Part shown: positions 1 to 10,499 of the stretch, piece by piece
How the letters are laid out: each line of letters opens with the position of its first letter
Numbering within the stretch: the first letter of the stretch is position 1
DNA from: Quillaja saponaria
Lineage: Eukaryota > Streptophyta > Magnoliopsida > Fabales > Quillajaceae
Direction of reading: 5' to 3'
Length of the DNA: 64,000 nt
Assembly (NCBI GenBank): GCA_029379385.1
Contig: CM055612.1
Location: 14,012,001 to 14,076,000, forward strand
Program-made: the position numbers and the translations under genes
The notes under the pieces: model-generated
What the model was told of the DNA's origin: nothing
The model's input: only the letters and a program-made list of their open reading frames with translations
Database searches by the model: none

Positions 1-489
1 ATTGAATGTTGATGAAACTTTTACCTAATTTCTAAGTGTTCTTGCATGAAAAACAAAGAAACTCTAATTTTCTAGTGTAATAAAAACACTAAACCAAGTT
101 GGTTTTAAGAATGAAAACCAAACCTAATGAAACCATGAAGCTAATAGGTTGTTTCTATAAGTTTCTTTTTTGTCTTCAAGCATGACCAACAAAAAGTATC
201 AAAGAAATTGGCTCCATACCTTCCAAGTAAAATTCAATTCAAGTCTTTGTTTCTTAAATTTCCCATAATTCGTTTAACTTTTAATTCTATATAAGTGTCC
301 CATGATTACTTATTATTCTTTTAACAAAGTTGATTCAGCCCTAAAAACAAAAAAAAAAAAAAAAAAATCTATCTCACATAATACCACACGTATCAAGCTA
401 ATCATATTCGAAATTCAATTAAATTATTCAGTGAAAAAGTAAGAGCTTGCTTATAGATAAATAGTCATGAGCACCCGAAAAGGAATCTC
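1..489. other. AT-rich flank, no gene seen
   Basis: No open frame or recognisable motif on either strand. A poly-A run lies near 350-367. The sequence ends where similarity to the right LTR of the neighbouring element begins. Confidence 0.6.
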
Positions 490-758
490 TTACTATAAAA
501 TGGCCCTATCCAATAGGAGCCTGACACGTGGTCAAGTATAATTGGCTTGTAAGACTGATTGCTTGGTTATAAATAAACACCATTGAACACCTGTCACTCA
601 CTTGGTTATAAATAAAGCCCTACATGGGTTAGATGGGCATGAAAAGACAGATCATTATAAACCACAGTCCTTAATCTGCTCCTCTAGTCCAGCCCTCCAA
701 GCCGAGCTTGAGGACATTAGATCTAGGGACGTAGGCCCTACCCGTTAATACACTAACA
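490..758 (+). repeat. Left (5') LTR, 5'-truncated
   Basis: From about 491 this aligns with 7644-7899: shared stretches include CAATAGGAGCCTGACAC, TGTAAGACTGAT, CTCCTCTAGTCCA and the terminal CACTAACA. A TATAAATA box is at 607-614, with a second similar box near 568. The upstream edge lacks the TGTTGGGGAG start seen at 7627, so the left end is truncated or diverged. The LTR would supply promoter and polyadenylation signals for the element. Confidence 0.75.
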
Positions 759-759
759 C

Positions 760-779
760 TGGCACTATCCATGGGAACT
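760..779 (+). other. Primer-binding site, CpG-decayed
   Basis: Directly after the LTR end (CACTAACA) comes TGGCACTATCCATGGGAAC. It differs from the PBS-region sequence common in plant Tat elements (TGGCGCCGTCTGTGGGAAC) mostly by transitions, several at CG positions. This fits deamination of methylated cytosines. Confidence 0.6.
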
Positions 780-1500
780 ATTCCCACCCTATTCCCTAAC
801 ATTATAGGACCAAAAATAAACCTTAGAAGCACCTCTAGACCTATAATATCTAACAGAACCTGTCAATTGCATAATGTCCAATCCCCTCCTGTAAGGACAA
901 GTTTGTTATCAGTTAAACAAACCCCAGGAGACTCCTTGAAAGTTTATATGAGTTGTTTTAACACTATGATGTTGGAGGTTAGAACAAATAACATAGAAGT
1001 AGTAATGACAACTCTAAAGGTTAGGCTAAGGGAATCCCAGTTTCGTTACGACATCAATCGCAGAACCCCAATTAGCCTAAAAGAACTCATGGAAAGAGCC
1101 CAAGAATATATCAATGCATTCCAGTAGAGCGGGCTCTTCGACACCAAGGAGGGACGATGGGGTTAAGTCAGGTAGAAAGTAAGGGCACAAAGAAAGAATG
1201 GAAAAATACCCCCCCCCCCCCCCCCCCCAAGAAATGGAAATCTTGTAAAAGGCAAGAAGGTAGGCAAAGGGACTACCAGGAACAACCTCACTTTGGTATG
1301 TACACCCCTCCTGAATAAGACTAGGTCAAGGATTTTGATGGCTATCAAACAAAAGCATATAATCATCGAGGCCCTAAGGATCAATTTAAGAGGTAAGCAT
1401 ATCGACCAGAGGAAGTATTGTAGATACCACAAGTCACCAAGACATAACACTAACAATTGTTACCAGTTAAAGAATGAGATTGAAAAGCTTATTCAATGAG
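771..1500 (+). pseudogene. gag remnant (capsid part plus CCHC-like tail)
   Basis: Codes for the gag structural protein that packages element RNA into cytoplasmic particles. Positions 771-1127 read as the Retrotrans_gag core: LLSVKQTPGDSLKVYMSCF, then a MERAQEYINA ending typical of plant gypsy gag. The segment 1130-1500 continues in another frame through KYCRYHKSPRHNTNNC, a degraded C-x2-H zinc-binding region, and NEIEKLIQ. The start of gag is missing, since homology begins almost immediately after the PBS. A 20-base C tract at 1209-1228 lies in the linker and probably caused frame slippage. No functional product is expected. Confidence 0.75.
1209..1228 (+). repeat. Poly-C homopolymer tract
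   Basis: About twenty consecutive C residues inside the gag linker, striking in an AT-rich window. It could be slippage expansion or an assembly artefact. Confidence 0.85.
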
Positions 1501-2392
1501 GGTATCTTCAGGAACATACCTTGAGACATAAGGAAAGGAACAAGGATATGATTCAAGATGATGACAAAGGACCCGAGGAGCCCAACCCAAGGATGGGAGC
1601 TCAGGGGCCCTGAGGAAGGATGTCTAACAAGTTATCCATACTATTACTAGCGGATCACCTTATGGGGGAATGTTAGCCTCGACTTAAAAGTAATATGGGT
1701 AGAGATTTCTATATGTGTTGGAAAGTTGGAGACGAGGGAAGCAAGATGACAAAAGTTCAGCAATGAAATCCTTTTTCTAGGAAGATCTATTTGGGGATGA
1801 GTTCCCTCATAATGACCCTTTAATAATTGAGGCAACAATGGCCAATTCCCTAGTCAAAAGGATCCTTGTTGATAACGGAAGCTCGGTAAACATCATGTAC
1901 TCAACGTGCTTTGAATAGATATAGATCCCAAGGAGTAGTTTGAAGCCATATGATGAAGTCTTACTAGGTTACAGCGGTGAATCTATTATCATCGTAGGGA
2001 TGGTATAACTTTCTTTAACCTTAAAAGACAACGACATCAGAAAAACCGTCATGTTAAACTTCTGCATAATTTTGGGTCATCTTTTCCTGAATTAGTTAAA
2101 GTCCATCCCATCTTCATAGCATTTATGCTTGAAGTTCCTTGCAAACGGTGGGGTGAGCACCATCAGGGGCGACCAAAAGGGCACAAGACATTATTCTGTA
2201 TCAACATTCAAACAAAGGAAGAAGGTCCTCAAAACTGGTAAAAAATGTGACCTTACATGGTCCAACTCGAGGATCCTATTTGACAAGGTGGAAGCTACAG
2301 AACTTGTAGAAGAAATTGAAGTTGATGCTAGTGCCCCCGAGAAAACTTTTAGGATCAGGGAAAACATCTCCAAGGAGAAAGGAAGAGATTAA
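1501..2392 (+). pseudogene. Retrotransposon aspartic protease remnant
   Basis: The protease would cut the gag-pol polyprotein. The active-site region reads [14 protein letters not shown], with DNGSS codons at 1871-1885, and is preceded by an [15 protein letters not shown] block typical of plant gypsy PR. Downstream are the flap-side traces PYDEVLLGYSGESI and KFLANGGVSTIRGDQ. Stops follow shortly after the active site. The region 2129-2392 is open but is only the linker between PR and RT. Confidence 0.75.
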
Positions 2393-3170
2393 TATCTTTT
2401 TTAAAGGCAAATATCAAAGTTTTTGCTTGGACCATGACCTACATGCCAGAAATTAACCTTGTAGTCATCACACATACTTTAAGCACCAACCCCTTGGAAA
2501 AACCCATCATGTAGAGGAAAAGGAGTTTCGCTTTAGATAAACAACGCGCCATTAGGGAAGAAGTGGACAAGCCTTTGGAAGTAAGTTTTAATCGGGAGGT
2601 CTACTATCTTGAGTGGTTAGCAAATGTGGACATGGTTCGTAAAGCTAGCTGTAAATGACACGTGTGCATAGATTACACCAACCTAAGCAAATCCTGCCCT
2701 AAAGACAGCTTTCCTTTGTCGTGCATAGAGTAACTCGTAGACGCCTACTCGAGTAACATGTTATTTGGCTTTATAGATGCTTACTCTGGATACAACCAGA
2801 TAACTCTCACACCTGAAGACTAAGAGAAAACCTCTTTCATCACCGACCAGGGTACTTCTTGCTACAAGGTAATGTCTTTTGGTCTAAAAAACGCCAGCGA
2901 TACTTTTTAACGTATTGTCAACAGAATTTTCAAACATTAGATGGGATGAACAGTGGAAGTTTATAATGACGATATGCTCATCAAGAGTAGTAGGGTTGAC
3001 GACCACATGCACTTTTAGGGTGATAACAGGCAAATTCTTAGGGTTTATGGTCATACCTAGGGGTATCAAGGCTAATCCAGACAAGATACAAGCCATCATA
3101 GATATGCGAAGTCCACAAACTGTAAAAGAAGTACAAAAACTCACAGAATGCATAGCAACTTTGTCACTAT
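2393..3170 (+). pseudogene. Reverse transcriptase remnant (gypsy type)
   Basis: Translated pieces in frame order give CIDYTNLSKSCPKDSFPL, FIDAYSGYNQITLTPED, CYKVMSFGLKNA and VEVYNDDMLIKSSRVDDHM, all RT fingers and palm motifs. The catalytic YxDD box is at 2962-2973 as YNDD. Several in-frame stops (for example around 2655 and 2820) inactivate it. It lies between the protease and RNase H remnants as expected. Confidence 0.85.
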
Positions 3171-3480
3171 TCATGTTTGAAGTAGGGAAAGGTGTATCCA
3201 TTTCTTTAATACATTGAAGAAGGCCTTTGAATGGATAGACAAATGTAAGCAATCTTTTAACCAATTGAAGCAATACCTATGCACCATGCTCGTCTTAGGA
3301 AAGTCGAGCCCTGGAGAAAAATTATATTTATATTTAGCGGTATCAGAGCGGGCAATTAGCTCGGTCATGATTTGCGAGCACGGAGATGAACAACAACCCG
3401 TTTACTATGTAAGCTATGTGCTCTAAAGGGAAGAGGTAAGGTATTCTTTCATAGAGAAAATAGCCTGTGGCTCTTTGTAG
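3171..3480 (+). pseudogene. RNase H remnant, C-terminally truncated
   Basis: Positions 3214-3426 encode AFEWIDKCKQSFNQLKQYL and LYLYLAVSERAISSVM, the RT-RNase H junction of gypsy elements, then PVYYVSYVL. Similarity ends near 3480. The next recognisable sequence (3545) is already integrase core, so the rest of RNase H and the integrase zinc-binding head are deleted. Confidence 0.75.
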
Positions 3481-3544
3481 TTTGGGGTCTTGACATCCTA
3501 TGGTCTTTCTCTTGAGGTAAGCACAGAAAGTAGGAAAAATACTT

Positions 3545-4358
3545 TTTTATGGTTGTTGATTCCTTTACTAAATGGGTTGAGGCAGTACCAACCTACTCTA
3601 TCATAGCGGGTGTTACCATTAAATTTCTATGGAAGAATGTGGTGTGTCATTTTGGTATACCAAATGCAGTCATCACCGACTATGGCTCTTAATTTGATTG
3701 CTGACCTATAAGGAGTTAGTGTGAGGAATTAGGCATTAACATTCTCTTTTCCTCCATTGGATATCCTCAATCTAATGGTCAAGTAGAAGCAACTAACAAA
3801 GAAATTATGGAGGGTTTGACCAAAAAAATAGATCAGGAAGTTTTAGATTAGGAAGATAAGCTATACCATGTACTTTGGTCTTACCGAACCACAACCAAGT
3901 CTTCGATAGGGAAATCCCTATTCAATTTAGCTTATAGGACAAAAATAATCACCCTAGTATAGGTCGACATCCACTCTTATAGGACTAATCACTTTGATTG
4001 GGCCCAAAATTAGGATAGTTTAAGAGGAAACCTTGACCTATTAGAAGAAGTGCGGGTGACTGCCCTGGCTAGGACCACTTTGTATCAATGGCGAGTTGCC
4101 ATATATTTTAATTCAAAGGTGAAGGTGAAATCTTTCTAAAAATGAGACTTGGTTTTATATTTAAACCATTTTATTGATGTCAAGGACTCTACAGGCAAAT
4201 TTAAACGAAAATGGGAAGGATCATATTGGTCGTTGACATTCTCACAAGAAGTCACGCTTACAAATTACAAGACAGTCTTGGTTGAATTCGCCCCAACACT
4301 TTTAATGCATAACACCTTTGCAAGTACTATCAGTCAAGAACCTGAGGAAGAAAAATGA
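3545..4358 (+). pseudogene. Integrase remnant (catalytic core to C-terminus)
   Basis: DNA strand-transfer enzyme of the element. Positions 3545-3700 read VVDSFTKWVEAVPTYS and FGIPNAVITDYGS, carrying the first two acidic positions of the DDE triad. NGQVEATNKEIMEGL near 3774 carries the third, in another frame. The C-terminal part includes LWSYRTTTKSSIG and, at 4149-4358, GKFKRKWEGSYW followed by an SISQEPEEEK-like tail, the usual end of plant gypsy pol. Frameshifts and stops occur throughout. Confidence 0.8.
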
Positions 4359-4498
4359 AACCCCTATGTGGGTTTCCCCCTTTTGATTATGTTTAAGAAA
4401 ATGGTTGCTTGTTGTTACCCTTCTTTTAACTAATCATAATCAAACCATTTTTAAAGAATCGCTAGGGGAAGTCCCATAAGTCATCAAACAAATCCTCA

Positions 4499-4785
4499 GA
4501 TGGCGAGCACCAGTCCAGCCAAATGAGGTGCCCAAGGAAGCACTAACTTGTTTGTAAACAATTAAGTCTCTTGAGGCCAAACAAGTGCTCAAACAGAGGG
4601 CACTAGCCTAGCCAAATGAAGTGCCCAAGGAAGGCACTAATTTGTTTGTAAACAATCAAGTCCCCTTCAGGCCAAACAAGTCCTCAAAAGGTGGGTACTA
4701 GCCCAGCCAAATGAGGTGCCCAAGGAAGGCACCAACTTGTTTGTAAATAGTCAAGTCCACTTGAGGCCAAATAAGTCCTCAAATA
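4499..4785 (+). repeat. Tandem repeat, three ~94-bp units
   Basis: Three adjacent copies share AGCCAAATGAGGTGCCCAAG and CTTGTTTGTAAA. The first of these starts at about 4517, 4610 and 4705, giving periods of 93 and 95 bp. It lies in the noncoding stretch between the pol end and the antisense ORF remnant. A partial fourth unit may follow at 4786. Confidence 0.85.
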
Positions 4786-5139
4786 ACGAGCATCTCAACT
4801 AGTACGACACCTATTTAAGGCACGACCTTGTGCAAGAGAGTTATTTAAAAATCAAAGGCATATTGGAATAATAAGATCACAACATATAGCGATAAGTAAA
4901 GTATGCATGCAAAATCATGAATAACAACAAAAACATGAAATATCATAAATGAAAAAATATTCATTACAACCCAAATTAAAAATATTATTCAAATACTACT
5001 AGAATAAAAATGGTAAAAAATTTTAGTGGGCAGCTTAATCCCCTAACCTGTTCTAATCCTGTTGGACCCCAACAAGTCTATCATCAATAGGAATGCCCTT
5101 AACAACTTGTGGATGGGGCTCGATTGAAGGGGCTTCTGT

Positions 5140-7250
5140 CTAAGCAAAGGAAGGTAGCTTCAAACGTTTTACGGGAAAATCAGGGTCAATTTCCACCATG
5201 TCATCCATGCATGCTACATACCCATCACCGTAGTACATAGAAGCTTCCTTGGCGAAGACCATCTTATATTCTTGCGAGTTCAAATAATTCACCTCCGTCT
5301 CTCCGAGTCCTTCTTGACCAGCCAATAGGTCCTAGATTTTTACTTAGCCAATTTTTGCACCAGTAAGGTGATCTATTGATCTTTCATTCTTTCTTGGTCA
5401 AGCTTCGCCTACTTAATGGCCTTACAATCAGCACATGAGTCATCCCTCTCCTTCATAAATTGAACAGGCTTAGTCTCAGAGGTGATATGCAAGGCATAAG
5501 TGTGATTCAACTCTTGGTACAACTATCTCATCTTGCCTATAGCCTCATCCTTGGCTTTTATGTTCTGGAAGAAGGCTTGGCATGACCTTGCCATACACTA
5601 GGCACTCTAACCGGCCAAAGGAAATATAATGAGCATACATAAAAAATAAACAAAACAAAAGATAAGTGATTAGCATTCTTGTCAGAGTGTAAGTCTTACC
5701 TTCACAGTATATTCTAGGGACTTTATAATAATAGTCTCTAAGAGGCTTTGCATCATCTTTCTTTTATCCCTGAGAAGCGTATAATTGCCCCCTGTACTAC
5801 TTCAAGATATTCCTCAGACGTACCTAGGAATTCTTAAGCTGTCATCGGAGGCACGCTTAGCTCAATCAGCTACTCCACGGGTCTCTCGCTCTCCTCATCT
5901 GAAAAAAAAAGCCTATGCTTGCAAAAGCAGGGGGAGGGACAAGCATTGCTCTAGTGACTCCTAGTGTTTAGACCACAACATTCAGAGGCCCCTTTTCCGC
6001 CCTCTGTAACATAGTAGTGCCCTTTAGAGGGTTTGTCACAAGCAACACTTGAGCAATTAATGTTAAGGGGTAAGGTCTAATGAGCTCGGCATGGAACCTA
6101 GAGGTGCCTGACCTTTTTGCTTTGGAGGTTTTCTACTACCTTGTTCCTCTGGCTTCATCTATTTTAGCACGGGACAGTCTAGGCGGGACCATTACTACAT
6201 AATAGATACATCTATTAGCAACTTCCAATCTTAATGAGATTAGGGCTCATCATCATCCTCGGGAATGAGCTCGCTCCCCTCAGATGCGACCTGTCCAGGT
6301 AAACATTCAGGTCAAATAATCTTCCCTGACTTTTTATAAGGTCTTGATTTGGGTGAACCAAGCAGTTTGTGTAAAGTTGAGGGCATATCTCTCACATAGG
6401 GGGGCTCATTGATCTGACCCTATCTATGATCTAGGTTAGAAGGTATTGGAGACTTAAGAAAGAAAAATTTGGGTTTCCATTCTTGTTGTTATCAGAGCAA
6501 CTCTTTTATATTTTGTCCCAATTAGAGACATAAACCCAACCAGAGTTTAGGTGGCCTTTGAGTTGGAAAAGGTGTCTAAAAATGATAAGAGATAAAGGTA
6601 TCTCATGGTTAACACAAATAGAGATATAGGAGAGAATAAATCTCATCCCATTGGGTACTATCTAGGGGGGGCATATGCCATAGGCGCATAAATGGACGAG
6701 GAAAGAAGAAAAGGGAAATCAAAGACTGACCTCAGAAATAGCTTATAGAGGCAAACAAAATTTGGCTGGAATAGGCCGTACTGGACCCGTCAGGGATACT
6801 TAGGGGCACCGAGACCTCTAGATCAGTAAAATACTTATCTAACAGAAATTGAAGATAAGTGTTGCTAAGTGTGCTTATATAACTATCTATGGTTGTGGTG
6901 TCCTCAAGAGCCTCATAGTCAACAACAAATTCCTCTGATTCAATTGAGTGCTTAGATGAAGTACTTGTTGAAGTACTGGTTGAATAAGAGGATGTGTCTG
7001 TGGGACTATCTCGACCACCCCCAGCATTACTACTTCCTATGCCTAAGTTTGAGTCCTGGTTAGTAGGCAAGGTAAGGCAAGATGGGTCGAAGACTGTACA
7101 ATCAGCTTGGGAATATGAAGAAATGGAGGATTGAGAGCCAGAAGAACTAGAAAATGTGGTTGACGTAAATAAAAAAGTAAAAAGGGCGTACTTATAAATG
7201 AGGGGAGAAGGGTCGAGGATGAGCTTGTCAAAATAGTTATGACCGTACAT
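5140..7250 (-). pseudogene. Antisense ORF remnant of a Tat-type element (PF04195-like)
   Basis: A long coding trace runs opposite to gag-pol, between integrase and the right LTR. The N-terminal part (7250-6732) is Ser/Thr-rich and has an acidic stretch ending SIESEEFVVDYEALED. Middle pieces near 6550-6480 read LNSGWVYVSNWDKI and NKNGNPNFSFLS, resembling the GWYYF and GWKxxFFF motifs of the plant 'putative gypsy type transposon' domain. The C-terminal piece (5325-5140) reads EASMYYGDGYVACMDDMVEI and then DPDFPVKRLKLPSFA, matching the usual tail of that family. Tat elements are known to carry such antisense ORFs; their function is unknown. The copy has several stops. Confidence 0.6.
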
Positions 7251-7626
7251 TGACGACTTGACAAAGCTTCACTTCTAATGAAGCAAACATAAAAAATGAA
7301 GCTGGTTGGCTTCCCCTTTATATACACCTCTCTCCTCGATCAACATACCCTATCCATGTGTGCCACATGGCAAGAACATAGCCGTCATCTCAATTCCTAA
7401 GCTGTCATTAATGACAGCATAGGTCCTACCAACCTAAGGCTTAGCCATAAGGCATTAATACCTTGTGAGCAAAGGACCCTTCATTTTTTGAAAAAAAAAC
7501 CTATCTGGCACGCGAAACAATGAGAAGAGCATAAGATAGTCCCATTGACCACATAGCGAACAAGACTAGACACCCAGACGAGGTATTTCCGACCAAGGTG
7601 CTCGGGACCCAACACCCTAGCACTTC

Positions 7627-7899
7627 TGTTGGGGAGACTAGTGTTACTATATAATGCCCCTGTCCAATAGGAGCCTGACACTTAGTTTGGCATAATTGGC
7701 CTGTAAGACTGATGCCTTGGCCAATCACCATTGAACACCTATCACTCACTTGACTTATAAATAGAGCCGTACAGTGGGTGAGATAAGCATGGAAAGAGAG
7801 ATCACTCCAGGCCATGATCCTTAATCTACTCCTCTAGTCCATCCCTTTAAGCCGAGCTCAAGGACATTGACCTAGGGACGTCCCATTAATACACTAACA
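7627..7899 (+). repeat. Right (3') LTR of the Tat-like element
   Basis: Begins TGTTGGGGAG at 7627, the best candidate start, and ends CACTAACA at 7899, identical to the end of the left LTR. A TATAAATA box is at 7756-7763. No convincing polypurine tract precedes 7627, so the true start could lie further left. Confidence 0.65.
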
Positions 7900-9369
7900 G
7901 GAATTGATGTAATAAATTCATTGCCAATCCAAAGAATCAACTAATCCAATAATTTAAACGATAAGGAAACTGGAACAAAACAAATACAACATATATCCCT
8001 TAATCAAAGAATAGAAACACATAATTTTTTACTAATTTCACCCTTATTTTGATGATCAAAATTAGATAATCATTCCTAGATTATCTCTATCATTTTTTCC
8101 TTCCCAAATATTTCCAATATCTTATTCCTCAGCTAAACTAAAAAGACAAGACTCAGAAACGTTTCTCACATTGCCTACCGTCCAACTCAGAGTGGACTCT
8201 ATAAATTCAAAATTTATGAATTTCGTTGGTGCTTGTTTAGTTCCAGCCTTGGTTGATTTTTGTATAATTATATGCTTCTTCAGTGCTAACCCATTTGACA
8301 ACTAACAAAAAGGATGGGTCTTAATTTCAAACAAAATAAAGGTGAAAGGAGAAAAAGGCATGAGAAGAGGACAAGTCAAGAAAGTGTCAAATTGGTTTTG
8401 GAAAGTGTGATATTCATGATCAGTAGCAGTGGTCGCCAGCAGGTTTACGTAGTGGTAGTGCAGGCTCAGGAGATAAAATGTTAAGGGGCATTTCAAACAA
8501 AATAATGAATGCAAGATTACTTAATGACAGATACATTTTGTATCCCATATGTCAATTATTTGCAAAATGCTAATTTAGTTTATAATACATTATTTTATTT
8601 TATTGATCAAACTCAACATAGATAGATAGGGTTAGTAAAAATAAAAATAGAGATTGCTGAAACTCGTGATCTCAAATTCAAATTGTGAATATTTTTTTTC
8701 ATATTTATGAGTTGTTATTTTTATTTATATATAACTTGCTGTGATCTCAAATTCAAGGTTAGAGCATCTTGTTTATATTTATGAGTTTGTTATTTTTACT
8801 AATTATATGTAACTTCTTGTCTTGAATTTGAGTATAACTTCATTGCCATATGTGACACATTTCCGACCAAAAAATATGTCACGTTTCAGATATGTTTCCG
8901 ACCAATAAGTATGACACGTTTGAGATCAAAAAGTAAAAAGCTAAAGTATAATTTATTTAATTGGATTGGTAGGAAGATTGAATAACTTGAAGACAGGTTT
9001 AATTTATTTAATGGGTAGGTAGGAAGATTGAATAACATGAAGACTGATGTAATTTGGGACAAGAAAAAAGCATTCGCACAAACCCAAATAATTATTAAAA
9101 TATGAAAGTATCATGAAACCGGATACTTTATCCCTTTTAATTTCAAGGCTTATATTTTATTAGGTAATATATAGAATATCTAATGTTCAAAATAATTCTC
9201 ACAAACTCTTGAGATGTAGATAAAATACACTATAATAAAATTCTTAAAAGATATCTCGTAAGTATTTTTTTGTGGGCTCAAACCCCTAATATTGAAGAAA
9301 CTCCATAATCGCTAAGTGTAAGTATGCTTCATCACTTGAACCACGCATAGTTTCTAATAATTATAACAC
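7900..9369. other. Intergenic, no gene recognised
   Basis: AT-rich sequence without a usable reading frame. It contains a two-copy 51-bp tandem duplication (8950-9051) and short repeated phrases around 8870-8920 (TTTCCGACCAA twice). Confidence 0.5.
8950..9051. repeat. 51-bp tandem duplication
   Basis: AATTTATTTAAT followed by GGTAGGAAGATTGAATAAC recurs with starts at 8950 and 9001. Confidence 0.8.
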
Positions 9370-10175
9370 TTTTTTGGTTCTTCTAGAATTTAGAATTTTT
9401 TTTTTTTTGTTAAAAAAAAAAGACAATAATTGAATTAAAAATATTAAGAGTATAGTTTCAATAATTATAATATTGTTGTTGTTTTAACTTTTAATTCTTC
9501 TTCCATCTAAAGAATTAATAAAAATTTATAAATTTGTTTTTTGTTCAATTTATCTATTTGTTTATGAATGCAAAAGTATTATACTAGGAAAAAATTATTT
9601 TTGTTTAAATACATTTATGAGTTTATACTATTATATGGAAATTTTTTAGTTGTTATTTTAATACAAATAGTCTATTTATTTTATTTCATTTTATTTTCTT
9701 CTTTCTTTATTCTTCCCCTTTCTAATATTAATATGATTGTAATTGTTTTATGACTAGTTTTTTTTTTTTTTCCCTAACTCTTTTGAATATTAATGTATCT
9801 ATAATTTTTTAATAATTATATATCAATAGTAATTAAAATTAAATTTCTTAATTTTCATATTTAATAAATTAAAAATAATTATAATATTTTTTAATTCATC
9901 CCAATTTTATAAATTAAAATATATGTATATATATATTTCTTCTGATTATAAAATTGTTGTGTTAATTTTTATTCCATGTTTTGAAAATTAAAAAAAACAA
10001 TTAATTTTTTAGTTTCTTTTATAAATTTATCTATTTGTTCAATGTCATTAACATTAAGTTTTTTTTTTTAATACCTATAATTTTTTATATATATATATAT
10101 TAATTGTTGATGGATATATATGTAAATATCTTAAACACGATTCACGCGTAACGTTTATGCCATGAAAGCTAGTAT
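9370..10175. repeat. Very AT-rich dispersed repeat, possible Helitron 3' end
   Basis: The block 9430-9760 is clearly related to 57570-58130: both share ATAATATTGTTGTT, AATTTATCTATTTGTTTATGAAT and TTTTTAGTTGTTATTTT. The right end reads AAACACGATTCACGCGTAAC and then AAAGCTAGT, and the 58-kb copy has AAACAAGATTCAGGCGCAAT at the same place. The terminal CTAGT after a CG-rich segment suggests a non-autonomous Helitron terminus, but no 5' end is identified. Confidence 0.45.
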
Positions 10176-10499
10176 TCAATGATTCTTGATAGGTGTTGTT
10201 AAAAAAAAAATTTGTATGAATAATATTTTTCAATTAGGTGAAATATTTGGTTAAATTAAGTCTAGAATTTCAAATTAGTAAAGATAATAGGTAAAAATTA
10301 TGACTTAAAAAAAATAATAAAATAACTTCACTAACTACATGATACTAATATTACTTAGAGAAATAAGTCAGCAAATTTTTATATATGTAACCAAATCCTT
10401 AAATAATTCAAAACATCTCATTGATAATAATATGGACCAAGTGTTGTATTCATAACTCACTTTTATGTGCCCATTGGTCTACATACCTTCAACTTTAAG

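Larger units (their letters stand above)
490..7899 (+). mobile_element. Degraded Ty3/gypsy LTR retrotransposon, Tat-like lineage
   Basis: Two related LTR segments (490-758 and 7627-7899) bracket gag, protease, RT, RNase H and integrase remnants in the canonical gypsy order on the plus strand. An antisense coding remnant lies between integrase and the right LTR. That layout, with a PBS resembling those of Tat elements, points to the Tat group (Grande/Retand-like). Every domain is interrupted by stops or frameshifts. The gag N-terminal part and a block between RNase H and integrase are missing, so the copy cannot be autonomous. The family assignment rests on domain order and my reading of translated motifs, not on an alignment. 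Confidence 0.85.

Noticed and set aside
1163..1456. Minus-strand 97-codon open frame
   Set aside because: Runs through the poly-C tract opposite to gag; no similarity to any domain.
9568..9753. Hydrophobic 61-codon open frame as a membrane peptide
   Set aside because: AT-rich repeat translates to Phe/Ile/Leu-rich sequence by composition alone; the related 57-kb copy is not open.
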